From Candidatus Puniceispirillum sp. (GTDB lineage Bacteria > Pseudomonadota > Alphaproteobacteria > Puniceispirillales > Puniceispirillaceae): a stretch of DNA of 15,444 nucleotides. The position numbers were made by a program, and so were the translations under genes. The DNA lies in contig JABJBD010000086.1 of NCBI GenBank assembly GCA_018668795.1, positions 1-15,444 on the forward strand. The letters run 5' to 3'. Shown in pieces: positions 7,869-14,352 of this stretch (positions within the stretch are counted from its first letter, which is position 1; each line of letters opens with the position of its first letter). The notes below the pieces were generated by a model, which had not been told where the DNA came from, did no database searches, and saw only the letters and a list, made by a program, of their open reading frames with translations.

Positions 7869-8144
7869 ATGAACAAAAATGATCTTGTCTCTGATGTTGC
7901 TGAGTCATCAGGTTTGACTAAAGCTGATGCGGGTCGGGCAGTTGACGCTGTTTTTGAAAGCATCCAAGGCGCCTTAAAATCAGGTGGCGATGTAAGAATT
8001 GTTGGATTTGGTACTTTTTCTGTTGCGCATCGCGCCGCCACTACTGGCCGTAACCCAAGAACAGGTGAAACCATTCAAATTAAAGCATCAAAGCAGCCTA
8101 AATTTAAAGCGGGTGCTCCTTTGAAAGAAGCTGTTAACAGCTAA
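7869..8144 (+). CDS. hupB: Nucleoid-associated DNA-binding protein HU
   Basis: Small dimeric architectural protein that bends DNA and helps compact the nucleoid. It is 91 residues, the normal HU length. It has the family signature GFGTFSV (46-52) and the DNA-intercalating arm GRNPRTGE (60-67) with the conserved Pro63. A purine-rich GAGGGGG lies before the ATG. It is followed by a strong hairpin terminator, then tRNA-Val. An HU gene directly after lon is the common order in alphaproteobacteria. No IHF-specific features were seen, so HU is the better call. Confidence 0.96.
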   Translation: MNKNDLVSDVAESSGLTKADAGRAVDAVFESIQGALKSGGDVRIVGFGTFSVAHRAATTGRNPRTGETIQIKASKQPKFKAGAPLKEAVNS

Positions 8145-8160
8145 AATTATATATCTTTTT

Positions 8161-8191
8161 CAACGCCGACCTTATATAAAGGTCGGCGTTG
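8161..8191 (+). terminator. Terminator hairpin after the HU gene
   Basis: The 13-bp perfect stem CAACGCCGACCTT / AAGGTCGGCGTTG (8161-8173 with 8179-8191) has a 5-base loop, 16 bases after the HU stop. The downstream T-run is weak (GTCATTG), so efficiency is uncertain, but the stem is the strongest in the window. Confidence 0.75.
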
Positions 8192-8277
8192 TCATTGACT
8201 AATTATGCTAATCAATTGTTTGCATGATAATCATTGAAAAGAATGCTAGTGACAGAGTATATCCTGTGACATCAAAT

Positions 8278-8353
8278 GGGTGCTTAGCTCAGCTGGGAGA
8301 GCAATTCGTTTACACCGAATAGGTCGGGGGTTCGAGCCCCTCAGCACCCACCA
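8278..8353 (+). tRNA. tRNA-Val (TAC)
   Basis: The acceptor stem is GGGTGCT/AGCACCC. The anticodon loop TTTACAC on an ATTCG/CGAAT stem gives anticodon TAC. The T arm is GGGGG-TTCGAGC-CCCTC, with A73 and an encoded CCA (8351-8353). In many alphaproteobacteria tRNA-Asp follows within a few bases; here it lies about 1.3 kb further on. Confidence 0.97.
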
Positions 8354-8446
8354 TCCCCCACCACCCCTTTGGTAAATATCGGCACAGTTTTGACTTTTGG
8401 CCCTACCACAGGCATTGACCATTGATAATGTTTCGCTAGTCTAGTG

Positions 8447-8455
8447 TGGTATTAT
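8447..8455 (+). promoter_or_regulatory. Possible extended -10 promoter for the small secreted protein gene
   Basis: TGGTATTAT (an extended TGn plus TATTAT) lies about 20 bases before the ATG at 8475. No good -35 was found at 17 bases. Transcription would start near 8462 with a very short leader. Confidence 0.25.
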
Positions 8456-8474
8456 CCTTGTTAAGGCTGTGTTT

Positions 8475-8756
8475 ATGCGTGTTTTTATTCCGTTATTAAT
8501 TATTACTGTTAGCTTGTTACCGTCATTAGCATCTGCCCATCAATGCAAGCTGGAGAATGGATCAACTGAGGCCATTCTGGTTTATAATAGTTGTAAGGCT
8601 GACCTTGCGGCAGGAATTTCCCAACATCAATCAGATGCCCGAAAGCCAAGAAGCGCGCGCGAACTGGCGCTTGAAGATGAAAATATTCAGTTAAGACAAA
8701 AGCTTGGTACTATAAGAAATAGTTTATTAGATATACTGAAAAAGTTGCCTGACTAA
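8475..8756 (+). CDS. Small secreted protein of unknown function, two cysteines and a C-terminal helix
   Basis: Not recognised. From the ATG at 8475 it has 93 residues: a Sec signal peptide (1-21, hydrophobic core then SLASA), a short domain with C24 and C40 that could form a disulfide, and a charged helical stretch at about 58-90 that looks like a coiled coil. It is therefore probably periplasmic. The ATG is preferred over a GTG at 8469 because AAGG at 8463-8466 has an 8-base spacing to the ATG but only two bases to the GTG. The gene lies in the accessory stretch between tRNA-Val and tRNA-Asp, 46 bases before the next small gene. Confidence 0.7.
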   Translation: MRVFIPLLIITVSLLPSLASAHQCKLENGSTEAILVYNSCKADLAAGISQHQSDARKPRSARELALEDENIQLRQKLGTIRNSLLDILKKLPD

Positions 8757-8802
8757 GCTGTGTTATCAGCTGTGTAATCTGCATTATTTGGGAGAGTCAT
8801 CG

Positions 8803-9117
8803 ATGTTCATGAAGGTTTTTATCCGTACGTTTCCATCAGCTGAAGAATGTGAGCTTTTTGAGTCTATCTTGCAAACAAAATGGCCTGAATTACTTCAGCA
8901 GGCACCTGGTGTACGGTTTCGGGGGTTAAGCAACAAACAGGCACCACATGTCAGCATTGTCGTGTGGGAATTTCCTGATGAAAACAGTCAACGTCTTGTT
9001 GAAAAGTTGATCGATGAAAATATAACCCGTTTTGCCAAAACGCTGGCGCCAAAGACAATGACGGTCAGTGGTAAAGTAACCATGGATTTTGGTGATATAT
9101 ATGCAGGTAAAGCCTAG
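8803..9117 (+). CDS. Small soluble protein of unknown function
   Basis: Not recognised. It has 104 residues and no signal peptide or membrane segment. The pattern of alternating strands and helices (KVFIRTFPS, then a helix, then VSIVVWEF, then a helix, then MTVSGKVTMDF) could be a ferredoxin-like or dimeric alpha-beta barrel fold, but this is only an impression. The ATG at 8803 is chosen for the GGAGAG six bases upstream; a second in-frame ATG lies two codons later, and a TTG at 8788 would overrun the ribosome binding site. Its stop overlaps the stop of the convergent membrane-protein gene in the shared bases CTAG (9114-9117). Confidence 0.75.
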   Translation: MFMKVFIRTFPSAEECELFESILQTKWPELLQQAPGVRFRGLSNKQAPHVSIVVWEFPDENSQRLVEKLIDENITRFAKTLAPKTMTVSGKVTMDFGDIYAGKA

Positions 9118-9449
9118 CTGTTATCGACAGTATCTTTTGGTCGATTCCGCATCCAGTTACGAATCCATATAATCAGAATAATGGTTGCTATGATGCCAGC
9201 CGATATACCAAGTCCCAAGATCAGTTTGACTGACCCCATATCTGCTAGGGTTTCGCTGACACACAGGGGCACATCGGCGGCGCTGGCGCATTCGGCCTCG
9301 GCCTGAGGGCGGTACTGTGCATAATTTGTTGTTTCTGCGGTGTAGATGCCATGTGTGGCAAGCATGCCAACAGAAATGAAACCTAGCAGTAAAATGGCCA
9401 GGAACGCCTGAAAGATGCGTGTAAAGAATGTAAAAAACGTCGAAAGCAT
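9114..9449 (-). CDS. Small two-helix membrane protein of unknown function
   Basis: Not recognised. It has 111 residues with transmembrane segments at about 10-32 and 75-97. Between them is a ~40-residue loop with C54 and C63, likely periplasmic and possibly disulfide-linked. The C-terminus is basic, with an RNWMRNRPK stretch placing it in the cytoplasm. The start at 9449 is chosen because GAGGA lies about ten bases upstream. An in-frame extension to 9587 would add 46 residues, including an extra hydrophobic stretch, but lacks a better ribosome binding site. It is convergent with the preceding gene, and the two stop codons overlap. The upstream region toward tRNA-Asp is pyrimidine-rich on the coding strand, with no clear promoter. 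Confidence 0.65.
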   Translation of the reverse strand: MLSTFFTFFTRIFQAFLAILLLGFISVGMLATHGIYTAETTNYAQYRPQAEAECASAADVPLCVSETLADMGSVKLILGLGISAGIIATIILIIWIRNWMRNRPKDTVDNS

Positions 9450-9640
9450 CAAGCCATCATCCTCAAAAGCAATTGAAGATATGATATAGCGCGCAATCCC
9501 GATAAAAAGAACGGAAAAATAAGAAAAAAGACAGGTTCCGTTGCACTTCGTCTTGACAGTTGTCATGCACTGATTTAGACCAAGCACACCTTAAGCGAAT
9601 GGTGCAGTTTTGAAAAAGCACCGCGTTTATTTTTCCGCTT

Positions 9641-9717
9641 GGGGGTGTAGCTCAGTTGGTTAGAGCGCTGGCCTGTCACGCCAGAGGCCGCGGGTTCGAG
9701 TCCCGTCACTCCCGCCA
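9641..9717 (+). tRNA. tRNA-Asp (GTC)
   Basis: The acceptor stem is GGGGGTG/CACTCCC. The anticodon loop CTGTCAC on a CTGGC/GCCAG stem gives anticodon GTC. The aspartate identity base G73 is at 9714, and CCA is encoded at 9715-9717. No copy of its 3' end was seen downstream, so there is no sign of a tRNA-integrated element with a visible right end in this window. Confidence 0.97.
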
Positions 9718-9836
9718 CTTCCGCAATTATTATGAAACTGGTAATCCTTAACAGTTTGTTAAACTAGTTATTGGTGTTTTTGTTCTTTCTGATTTGTAAA
9801 ATTCACCTGAGATACTCTGACAAATTCCTCAGTGCT

Positions 9837-9858
9837 GCGCGTGGAATCAACCGCGCGT
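9837..9858 (+). other. GC-rich hairpin in the tRNA-Asp downstream region
   Basis: GCGCGTGG (9837-9844) pairs with CCGCGCGT (9851-9858) around the loop AATCAA, with two G.T wobbles. There is no T-run after it, so it is not a classical terminator. The 285-base stretch 9718-10002 contains this hairpin, some short AAACTG/CAGTTT inverted repeats near 9735-9770 and the FNR box, but no gene. Confidence 0.4.
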
Positions 9859-9912
9859 CATGAGTCTTCCGTGACATCACATCAACAATTTTTTACGAAA
9901 ATTTTATGATTC

Positions 9913-9926
9913 TTGATCCAGATCAA
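9913..9926. promoter_or_regulatory. Perfect FNR box
   Basis: TTGATCCAGATCAA is an exact match to TTGAT-N4-ATCAA, the FNR/Anr-type operator. If the centre (9919.5) sits at -41.5, as in FNR-activated class II promoters, transcription would begin near 9961. A weak -10 (GTTACT, 9948-9953) is then in register. It lies 76 bases before an ATG with a strong ribosome binding site at 10003. An FNR-type regulator is encoded at 116-925. Confidence 0.8.
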
Positions 9927-10002
9927 AGTATCAAAATACTGACCTTTGTTACTTTTTTGAGTGGCCAATAATGGTCATGATAACAGATGAAAGGAGACTT
10001 TT

Positions 10003-10191
10003 ATGCCAATAAAACATTTACCGTCTATTTTTGGAATGCGTCCGCTCGATATCAATCGTGTTTTTCATGAACTGGATGCTTTTGCACCGCTAGTGTCTCA
10101 ACGTAAGCATTTAGAGATTGCTTTTGGGTGCTTGACGCAGAAGCCATTATGGTGGCCTTATCACAAGGCAGGTTTCCACAGAAAACAGTGA
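10003..10191 (+). CDS. Short reading frame downstream of the FNR box, probably the 5' remnant of a broken gene
   Basis: Not recognised. The 62-codon frame starts with an ATG that has AAGGAGA (9991-9997) five bases upstream and an FNR box before it, so its initiation region looks genuine. The first ~41 residues (starting MPIKHLPSIFGMRPLD) look like protein. From about 10126 on, the DNA codes in another frame for NAD(P)H-hydrate dehydratase, so the last ~20 residues are an out-of-frame reading of that gene. The intact gene was probably longer and lost its 3' part in the junction. Confidence 0.4.
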   Translation: MPIKHLPSIFGMRPLDINRVFHELDAFAPLVSQRKHLEIAFGCLTQKPLWWPYHKAGFHRKQ

Positions 10192-10604
10192 TAACACCTC
10201 ATCAAGGTGAGTTTGATCGTTCATTTTTTGAAGTGTCGGGAAGCAAAAAGGAAAGAGCTTATAAGGTAGCAAAATCTCATAACATCATCGTTATTTTAAA
10301 GGGGGCACAGACAGTTATTGCTAGTCCAGATGGTCGGATGAGCGTGAATGTTCATGCCAGCCCCTATCTTGCAAGTGCTGGTACAGGCGATGTTTTAGCC
10401 GGTTTGGTCGCCGGCTTGATTGCGCAAGCCATGCCCCCCTTTGAAGCCTGTTGTGCAGCCGTTTGGATGCATGGCGATGCAGCTATCCATTTTGGGCCAG
10501 GTATGATTGCGGGTGATATTCCAGACTTAATCCCGTTCATTCTTGGCCATTTACTAGAATTGCGTAATGGGAACTCCACAGATAGAGTAGATTGTCAAAG
10601 TTAA
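10128..10604 (+). pseudogene. nnrD: C-terminal fragment of bifunctional NAD(P)H-hydrate dehydratase/epimerase
   Basis: The frame encodes about 158 residues matching the C-terminal part of the ADP-dependent NAD(P)H-hydrate dehydratase domain (YjeF_C, ribokinase-like), which repairs hydrated NADH and NADPH. Recognisable elements are the start VLDAEA, TPHQGEF (23-29), LKGAQT (57-62), and AGTGDVLAG (84-92) with the catalytic-type Asp88. A GPGMIAGDIPDLIP stretch follows near the end. The complete bifunctional protein is about 500 residues, so the whole epimerase domain and the first half of the kinase-like domain are absent. There is no start codon with a ribosome binding site; a GTG at 10128 opens the frame by chance. 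An in-frame stop lies at 10104-10106. Deleting two bases (GG) near 10126 would join it to the upstream frame. It is probably a non-functional remnant with an intact copy elsewhere, but a translated fusion cannot be excluded. Confidence 0.75.
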
Positions 10605-10720
10605 TGTGGCTGATATTTCCCATCTTGGATGGATCATAAATATTTTGCTTTATTATAATATTAGGCGTTCACTAGATTTTGCATTCAGACAATAATGGCA
10701 GTTGTGGATGAGCATTCTGC

Positions 10721-11653
10721 ATGCGTCATTGGTTGTTAGCAGCTAAGGGAAAACGTTACGTTATGTTGCAAGCAACAGGAATGTGGTTCAAAGCAAAATT
10801 TACCCCGCGTCAGATCAGCTTTATGCTGATGCTGGTATCGATGATTTGTTTTCCGGGCATGGATGCCATTGTTAAATATATGGCGCAAAGTTTGCCCGTT
10901 CTGGAGATTATTTGGGCGCGTTATACGGGGCATTTTGTTGTTATTCTAATTGTGTTTGCGCCGCATCTATCAACATTGCTTCGAACATCAAATTTAAAAA
11001 TTCAGCTGGCAAGATCGGTTGCTTTATTCGTCACGACAATGTTGTTTTTTCAAGCCCTGCAGTTTATTGAACAGGGGCAAGCGACAGCTATCTTTCAGAT
11101 TGCGCCCATGATCATGTCGGTGCTGGCAGTTATCTTTCTTAAAGAACGTTTGGGGCCTCGCCGCATCATTAGTCTGATTATCGGGTTTGTGGGGGCGATG
11201 ATTATCATCCAGCCACAGGCAGAACAATTTACTCTTGCTAGTTGTTTGCCGCTTGCTGCTGCTGCTAGCTATGCGGTCTATTCGATTTTGACACGATATT
11301 TGGGGGCAGCGGAATCCGCCTATACAACCTTGATTTATACGGCAGGGTTTGGGGCGATTGTAAGTTCGATCATCCTGCCCTTTATATGGGTGACACCAGA
11401 AACTGCCCTTGATGTGATGATGTTGATGTTAATACCGATGATTGGTGGCATTGGACATTTTACGCTTATACAGGCCTTGCAACTCACCGAAGCCAGTGAT
11501 TTGGCGCCGATGAATTATCTAACGCTGGTCTTTGCCATGATGTGGGGTGCCTTGATCTTTGCCGAGGTGCCATCACCATCTACGTTGGCAGGTGGTTGTC
11601 TGATTGTTGCCTCCGGCCTGTATCTGCTTCGTCGGTCACGCAGCCGCTCATGA
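10721..11653 (+). CDS. EamA/DMT-superfamily inner-membrane transporter
   Basis: Predicted exporter of small metabolites, 310 residues with about ten hydrophobic helices arranged as two EamA repeats (about 33-155 and 168-303). Typical family elements are the first-repeat helix ending in FLKERLGPRR and the second-repeat LNYLTLVFAMMWG-like segment near 265. The substrate cannot be deduced. The start is uncertain: the ATG at 10721 has only a weak GGATGAG upstream. An ATG at 10763, behind AAGGGA, gives a shorter N-terminus more typical of the family. The gap 10605-10720 shows no other feature. The next gene begins 21 bases after the stop, so the two are probably cotranscribed. Confidence 0.88.
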   Translation: MRHWLLAAKGKRYVMLQATGMWFKAKFTPRQISFMLMLVSMICFPGMDAIVKYMAQSLPVLEIIWARYTGHFVVILIVFAPHLSTLLRTSNLKIQLARSVALFVTTMLFFQALQFIEQGQATAIFQIAPMIMSVLAVIFLKERLGPRRIISLIIGFVGAMIIIQPQAEQFTLASCLPLAAAASYAVYSILTRYLGAAESAYTTLIYTAGFGAIVSSIILPFIWVTPETALDVMMLMLIPMIGGIGHFTLIQALQLTEASDLAPMNYLTLVFAMMWGALIFAEVPSPSTLAGGCLIVASGLYLLRRSRSRS

Positions 11654-11674
11654 TTTCACAGAAAGCCAAAGCTG

Positions 11675-12352
11675 ATGCCGGATAAGTTCGCATTTCTTTC
11701 GATTAAAAAAATTCCAACTTTGTTCTGGAGTGCCCCCAAGCCACTGACGTTGCGCCCGCCACTGCTTTCATTCGTGTTTCTGTGTATTGGGCTGGCCTTG
11801 TTTGGCCTTGGCGAAGCGCTGTTGCTGGCATCAGGCGCAGGTGTCAGTCCATGGACTGTATTTGCCGAAGGTGTGACCAATGTGACGGGGTGGAGCATTG
11901 GACTTGCAACCTTTATTATAAGTATCTGTGTCTTGTTAACATGGATTCCGTTGCGCCAAACTCCTGGCATTGGCACCATTGCAAATGCAATCATTATTGC
12001 CTTGATGCTGGATTTTTCCTTGCCTTATCTGCCAACACCAGATGGCGTTATATTGCAGTCTTTGCAAGCGCTGATCGGGGTGCTGGTAACCGGTCTGGGA
12101 GGTGGCATCTATCTTATTGCCAATCTGGGGCCAGGGCCACGTGACGGGTTGATGACAGGGTTGCAACAGCTCACCAATATGCCAATTGCATGGGTGCGAA
12201 GCGGCATTGAAATATCGGTAGTGATTGTTGGATGGTATCTGGGGGGCACAGTTGGTCTGGGAACAATATTATTTGCGTTCTTAATCGGACCTTCAGTGGC
12301 TACTAGCCTCTATTGTTTTGAGGTGTTGTTTGGAAAGAAACACAAAATTTAA
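11675..12352 (+). CDS. YczE/YyaS/YitT-family integral membrane protein
   Basis: Polytopic membrane protein of 225 residues, with about five hydrophobic helices after a ~30-residue N-terminus. The family hallmark ANLGPGPRDGLMTGL lies near residues 149-163. An earlier, related GAGVSPWTVFAEG (60-72) suggests an internal repeat, as is usual in this family. Its function is not established; some relatives are linked to export or regulator-associated loci. The ribosome binding site is weak, and translation may be coupled to the upstream EamA gene 21 bases away. A bidirectional terminator follows at 12361-12383. Confidence 0.85.
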   Translation: MPDKFAFLSIKKIPTLFWSAPKPLTLRPPLLSFVFLCIGLALFGLGEALLLASGAGVSPWTVFAEGVTNVTGWSIGLATFIISICVLLTWIPLRQTPGIGTIANAIIIALMLDFSLPYLPTPDGVILQSLQALIGVLVTGLGGGIYLIANLGPGPRDGLMTGLQQLTNMPIAWVRSGIEISVVIVGWYLGGTVGLGTILFAFLIGPSVATSLYCFEVLFGKKHKI

Positions 12353-12357
12353 ACATG

Positions 12358-12389
12358 AAAAAGCGCGCCATATAGGCGCGCTTTATTTG
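12358..12389. terminator. Bidirectional terminator between convergent genes
   Basis: The stem AAGCGCGCC / GGCGCGCTT (12361-12369 with 12375-12383) has the loop ATATA. TTTATTT follows it on the plus strand, and TTTTCATG on the minus strand. It ends both the YczE-like gene and the inverse-autotransporter operon. Confidence 0.85.
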
Positions 12390-12410
12390 AGGTGTGTTTT
12401 TGGTTTATTG

Positions 12411-13250
12411 TTATCGGTTTGTAATCACAAACGAGCCAGAAAATGGGCCACTTCCGACATCATTGGGTACGGTATTATTATCTTCATTGAAGAACTGCAC
12501 ACCATAATTAGTGATGTTAAAGTTAAACTGCATGTTGATAGTGTCTGCCGAGATGGTGAAAGGATTGGTCAAATTGATAATCCCAACCAACCGATCCGCA
12601 TTTGTGCATAGCACTTTATTGCCACGGCCAGTTGCAACAGTTTCCTTGTCCGATGAACCTGGTTTCACAAGAGTTGAGTTGGTCAGATAAGCGCTGATCG
12701 TGCCTACATCTACAGGTGCGTTAAGATATTCGGGGTCACATGCATTGGTGCCACTGCTTGGATCATCATCGCCAAAATTTTTCAAAGACTCTGAAAAATT
12801 GACTGATGGACCAGTTGTATTCAGGTCCTGATCGGCTTCGCTGTAATAAGTATTGGTACCGTCGTTAAAAGACGCCCGAAGTCCAAATGTAGTGCCCATA
12901 ACCATATAAGGATATTTATAGGTACCGTTAGCCGGTCTTGCCGATACACCTTCAAGCGAAGTATTGCTACCAATCACTGAGGCAAAGTCATACGTAAAGC
13001 CAGCAGTATTTGTGAACGTTGTCGAACATACATCGCGATTAAAGCTTGATCCTGACATTGGGTTCGCCGTGCAAACACCCATTTCATAGATCACCACTTC
13101 ATAACGTTCAGGCGTTGTACGGCAAACGGAACCAGTTTCGAATGCACCCTCACATACAGGCGTATAACCACTATCGGTGACAGCATGGCCAAGATGCGAC
13201 CAGGATAGAGCAAAAAACAAAGTTGTCATAAATACGATAAACTGTTTCAT
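12411..13250 (-). CDS. Secreted six-cysteine protein, candidate partner of the adjacent beta-barrel
   Basis: Not recognised by family. It has 279 residues with a clear Sec signal peptide (1-23, ending LGHA). The mature protein has no membrane segment and is rich in Thr, Asn, Ser and Gly with beta-type alternation, like extracellular adhesive domains. There are six cysteines, at 33, 43, 60, 75, 171 and 215, so three disulfides are possible. It has no LPxTG, lipobox or autotransporter barrel of its own. The start is firm: GGAGG lies nine bases upstream, inside the last codons of the barrel gene, and only two bases separate the two genes. This tight coupling suggests the two products work together, with this protein as the substrate or ligand exported or held by the barrel (inference). 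It could also be an independent periplasmic protein. Confidence 0.75.
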   Translation of the reverse strand: MKQFIVFMTTLFFALSWSHLGHAVTDSGYTPVCEGAFETGSVCRTTPERYEVVIYEMGVCTANPMSGSSFNRDVCSTTFTNTAGFTYDFASVIGSNTSLEGVSARPANGTYKYPYMVMGTTFGLRASFNDGTNTYYSEADQDLNTTGPSVNFSESLKNFGDDDPSSGTNACDPEYLNAPVDVGTISAYLTNSTLVKPGSSDKETVATGRGNKVLCTNADRLVGIINLTNPFTISADTINMQFNFNITNYGVQFFNEDNNTVPNDVGSGPFSGSFVITNR

Positions 13251-13252
13251 TT

Positions 13253-14242
13253 TTAGACGCCTCCAGCGCTATTTGAGAAGCCGCTTTCGACGACGATTTG
13301 GTTTTTACGACGCACCTTGTCGAGCAAATGTGCTTTCATTGATGTTGAGGCAAAGGCTTCGTCGGAAATGAACGGGGCGTCATTAATGACCTTGTCAATT
13401 TCACCTAATTTGAACTTATAGGTAACATTGACAAAATCTATGTCTTTTGCGTTGTCCAAGTCTTTGCGGCCTGCTTCAAGCATCATATTTGGCATGACTG
13501 GCGCAGCCAGCTGTAGGCTGTATGTTTTGCCTTTAGTGTCAGCACCTTTTTTGCCGTCCCATTGCCATGATTTTGCAAATATGCGTGCTGTTGGAATGTA
13601 AGGCACCTGTCCACCAATTTCGATTTCATAACCACCTAATGCATGCTCCTGGGTACCATTCAGTCCCTTTTGCCAGCCAGAAATGGCAACATATTTATTG
13701 GCAGTAACCTCAAAGGCTGCATTTTTCATTTCGCCGCCAATGCTGGCGCGTTGATGCCCATATTTGATTTCATAATCATAGAAAGCATTGACGCCATACA
13801 TCCAGCTTTCATCATCACTCAAGAACCGGCGGCCAATACCAAGATTGACTGTGTCACGGTTTTTCTTGGCCATGAACGACCCTTGGAAGAAATTGAACTG
13901 TCCATCGGATAATCCGTCGCCAAGTGCCCGAACAGTTGAGAGGGTAAAGCTGGGTTTAGAACTGTCAGCACCTTCGATCGTCAATTCGTTATTTGCGTCA
14001 GCACTATCAAACATATTGCTGAAACCTGTTTCAAATGAACGGTAGGTTTTTTGCAATACTTCATTTTTTAAAAAACTAACGGTTGATGATTCCGGGTTTG
14101 CCGAGTTTTCGGCCGCGTTTTTTGCAACTTCAGCGGACAGTTGTTTCAGATAATCAGTATCTTGAAGAAAGCTGGATGCTGAAGCCGGATTTGTGCAAAC
14201 AAATGCCCCTATAAGCATCAAAACTTTATATTTATGTTCCAT
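13253..14242 (-). CDS. Stand-alone inverse-autotransporter (intimin/invasin-type) outer-membrane beta-barrel
   Basis: Outer-membrane protein of 329 residues. It has a signal peptide (1 to about 23, ending NPASAS), a helical periplasmic segment (about 25-75) without LysM, and the inverse-autotransporter barrel at about 95-279. The family signature is obvious: NLGIGRRFLSDDESWMYGVN (133-152), FYDYE (154-158), GHQRASIGGE (162-171) and SGW (188-190). After the barrel, LLDKVRRKNQIVVES (306-320) resembles the conserved segment that threads through the pore in intimin and invasin (as in LVDRNNNIVLEY). The protein then ends, exactly where a passenger of Ig-like domains would normally start. AGGAGA lies four bases before the ATG. 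It is the first gene of a two-gene operon with the six-cysteine secreted protein. Salmonella ZirT is a known barrel of this family without a fused passenger that works with a separate secreted protein, ZirS. Confidence 0.88.
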   Translation of the reverse strand: MEHKYKVLMLIGAFVCTNPASASSFLQDTDYLKQLSAEVAKNAAENSANPESSTVSFLKNEVLQKTYRSFETGFSNMFDSADANNELTIEGADSSKPSFTLSTVRALGDGLSDGQFNFFQGSFMAKKNRDTVNLGIGRRFLSDDESWMYGVNAFYDYEIKYGHQRASIGGEMKNAAFEVTANKYVAISGWQKGLNGTQEHALGGYEIEIGGQVPYIPTARIFAKSWQWDGKKGADTKGKTYSLQLAAPVMPNMMLEAGRKDLDNAKDIDFVNVTYKFKLGEIDKVINDAPFISDEAFASTSMKAHLLDKVRRKNQIVVESGFSNSAGGV

Positions 14243-14269
14243 AATATCTCCTATTCATAAGATAAAATT

Positions 14270-14298
14270 AAATTAGAAAAATATTTTTTAAATGTCAA
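14270..14298 (-). promoter_or_regulatory. Sigma-70 type promoter of the inverse-autotransporter operon
   Basis: On the minus strand there is a perfect -35 TTGACA (14298-14293), a 17-base spacer and TAATTT (14275-14270). The start would be near 14263, about 20 bases before the ATG. The surrounding DNA is very AT-rich. Confidence 0.55.
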
Positions 14299-14321
14299 AA
14301 CATACAAACTAAATGCCAGAA

Positions 14322-14352
14322 TTGAACTGAAGGGTATCTATAGTTAGGATAC
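14322..14352 (+). promoter_or_regulatory. Promoter with overlapping inverted repeat upstream of the ArsC-like gene
   Basis: TTGAAC (14322-14327), 17 bases and TAGGAT (14345-14350) make a plausible sigma-70 promoter. The inverted repeat GTATC-N9-GATAC (14334-14338 with 14348-14352) covers the spacer and -10, as a repressor operator would. A second small inverted repeat AGGGT-N5-ACCCT (14383-14397) lies in the leader. Confidence 0.4.

Noticed and set aside
9450..9587. Upstream extension of the two-helix membrane protein to 9587
   Set aside because: It adds 46 residues without a better ribosome binding site. The ATG at 9449 has GAGGA upstream and gives a simple two-helix topology.
10100..10135. 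Programmed -1 ribosomal frameshift joining the 10003 frame to nnrD
   Set aside because: GCTTTTGGG is not a canonical X-XXY-YYZ slippery site in the right phase, and no clear downstream pseudoknot was seen.
9641..10720. Integrated mobile element at the tRNA-Asp 3' end
   Set aside because: No integrase, no transposase and no second copy of the tRNA 3' end could be seen. The disturbed gene content is explained as a recombination scar only.
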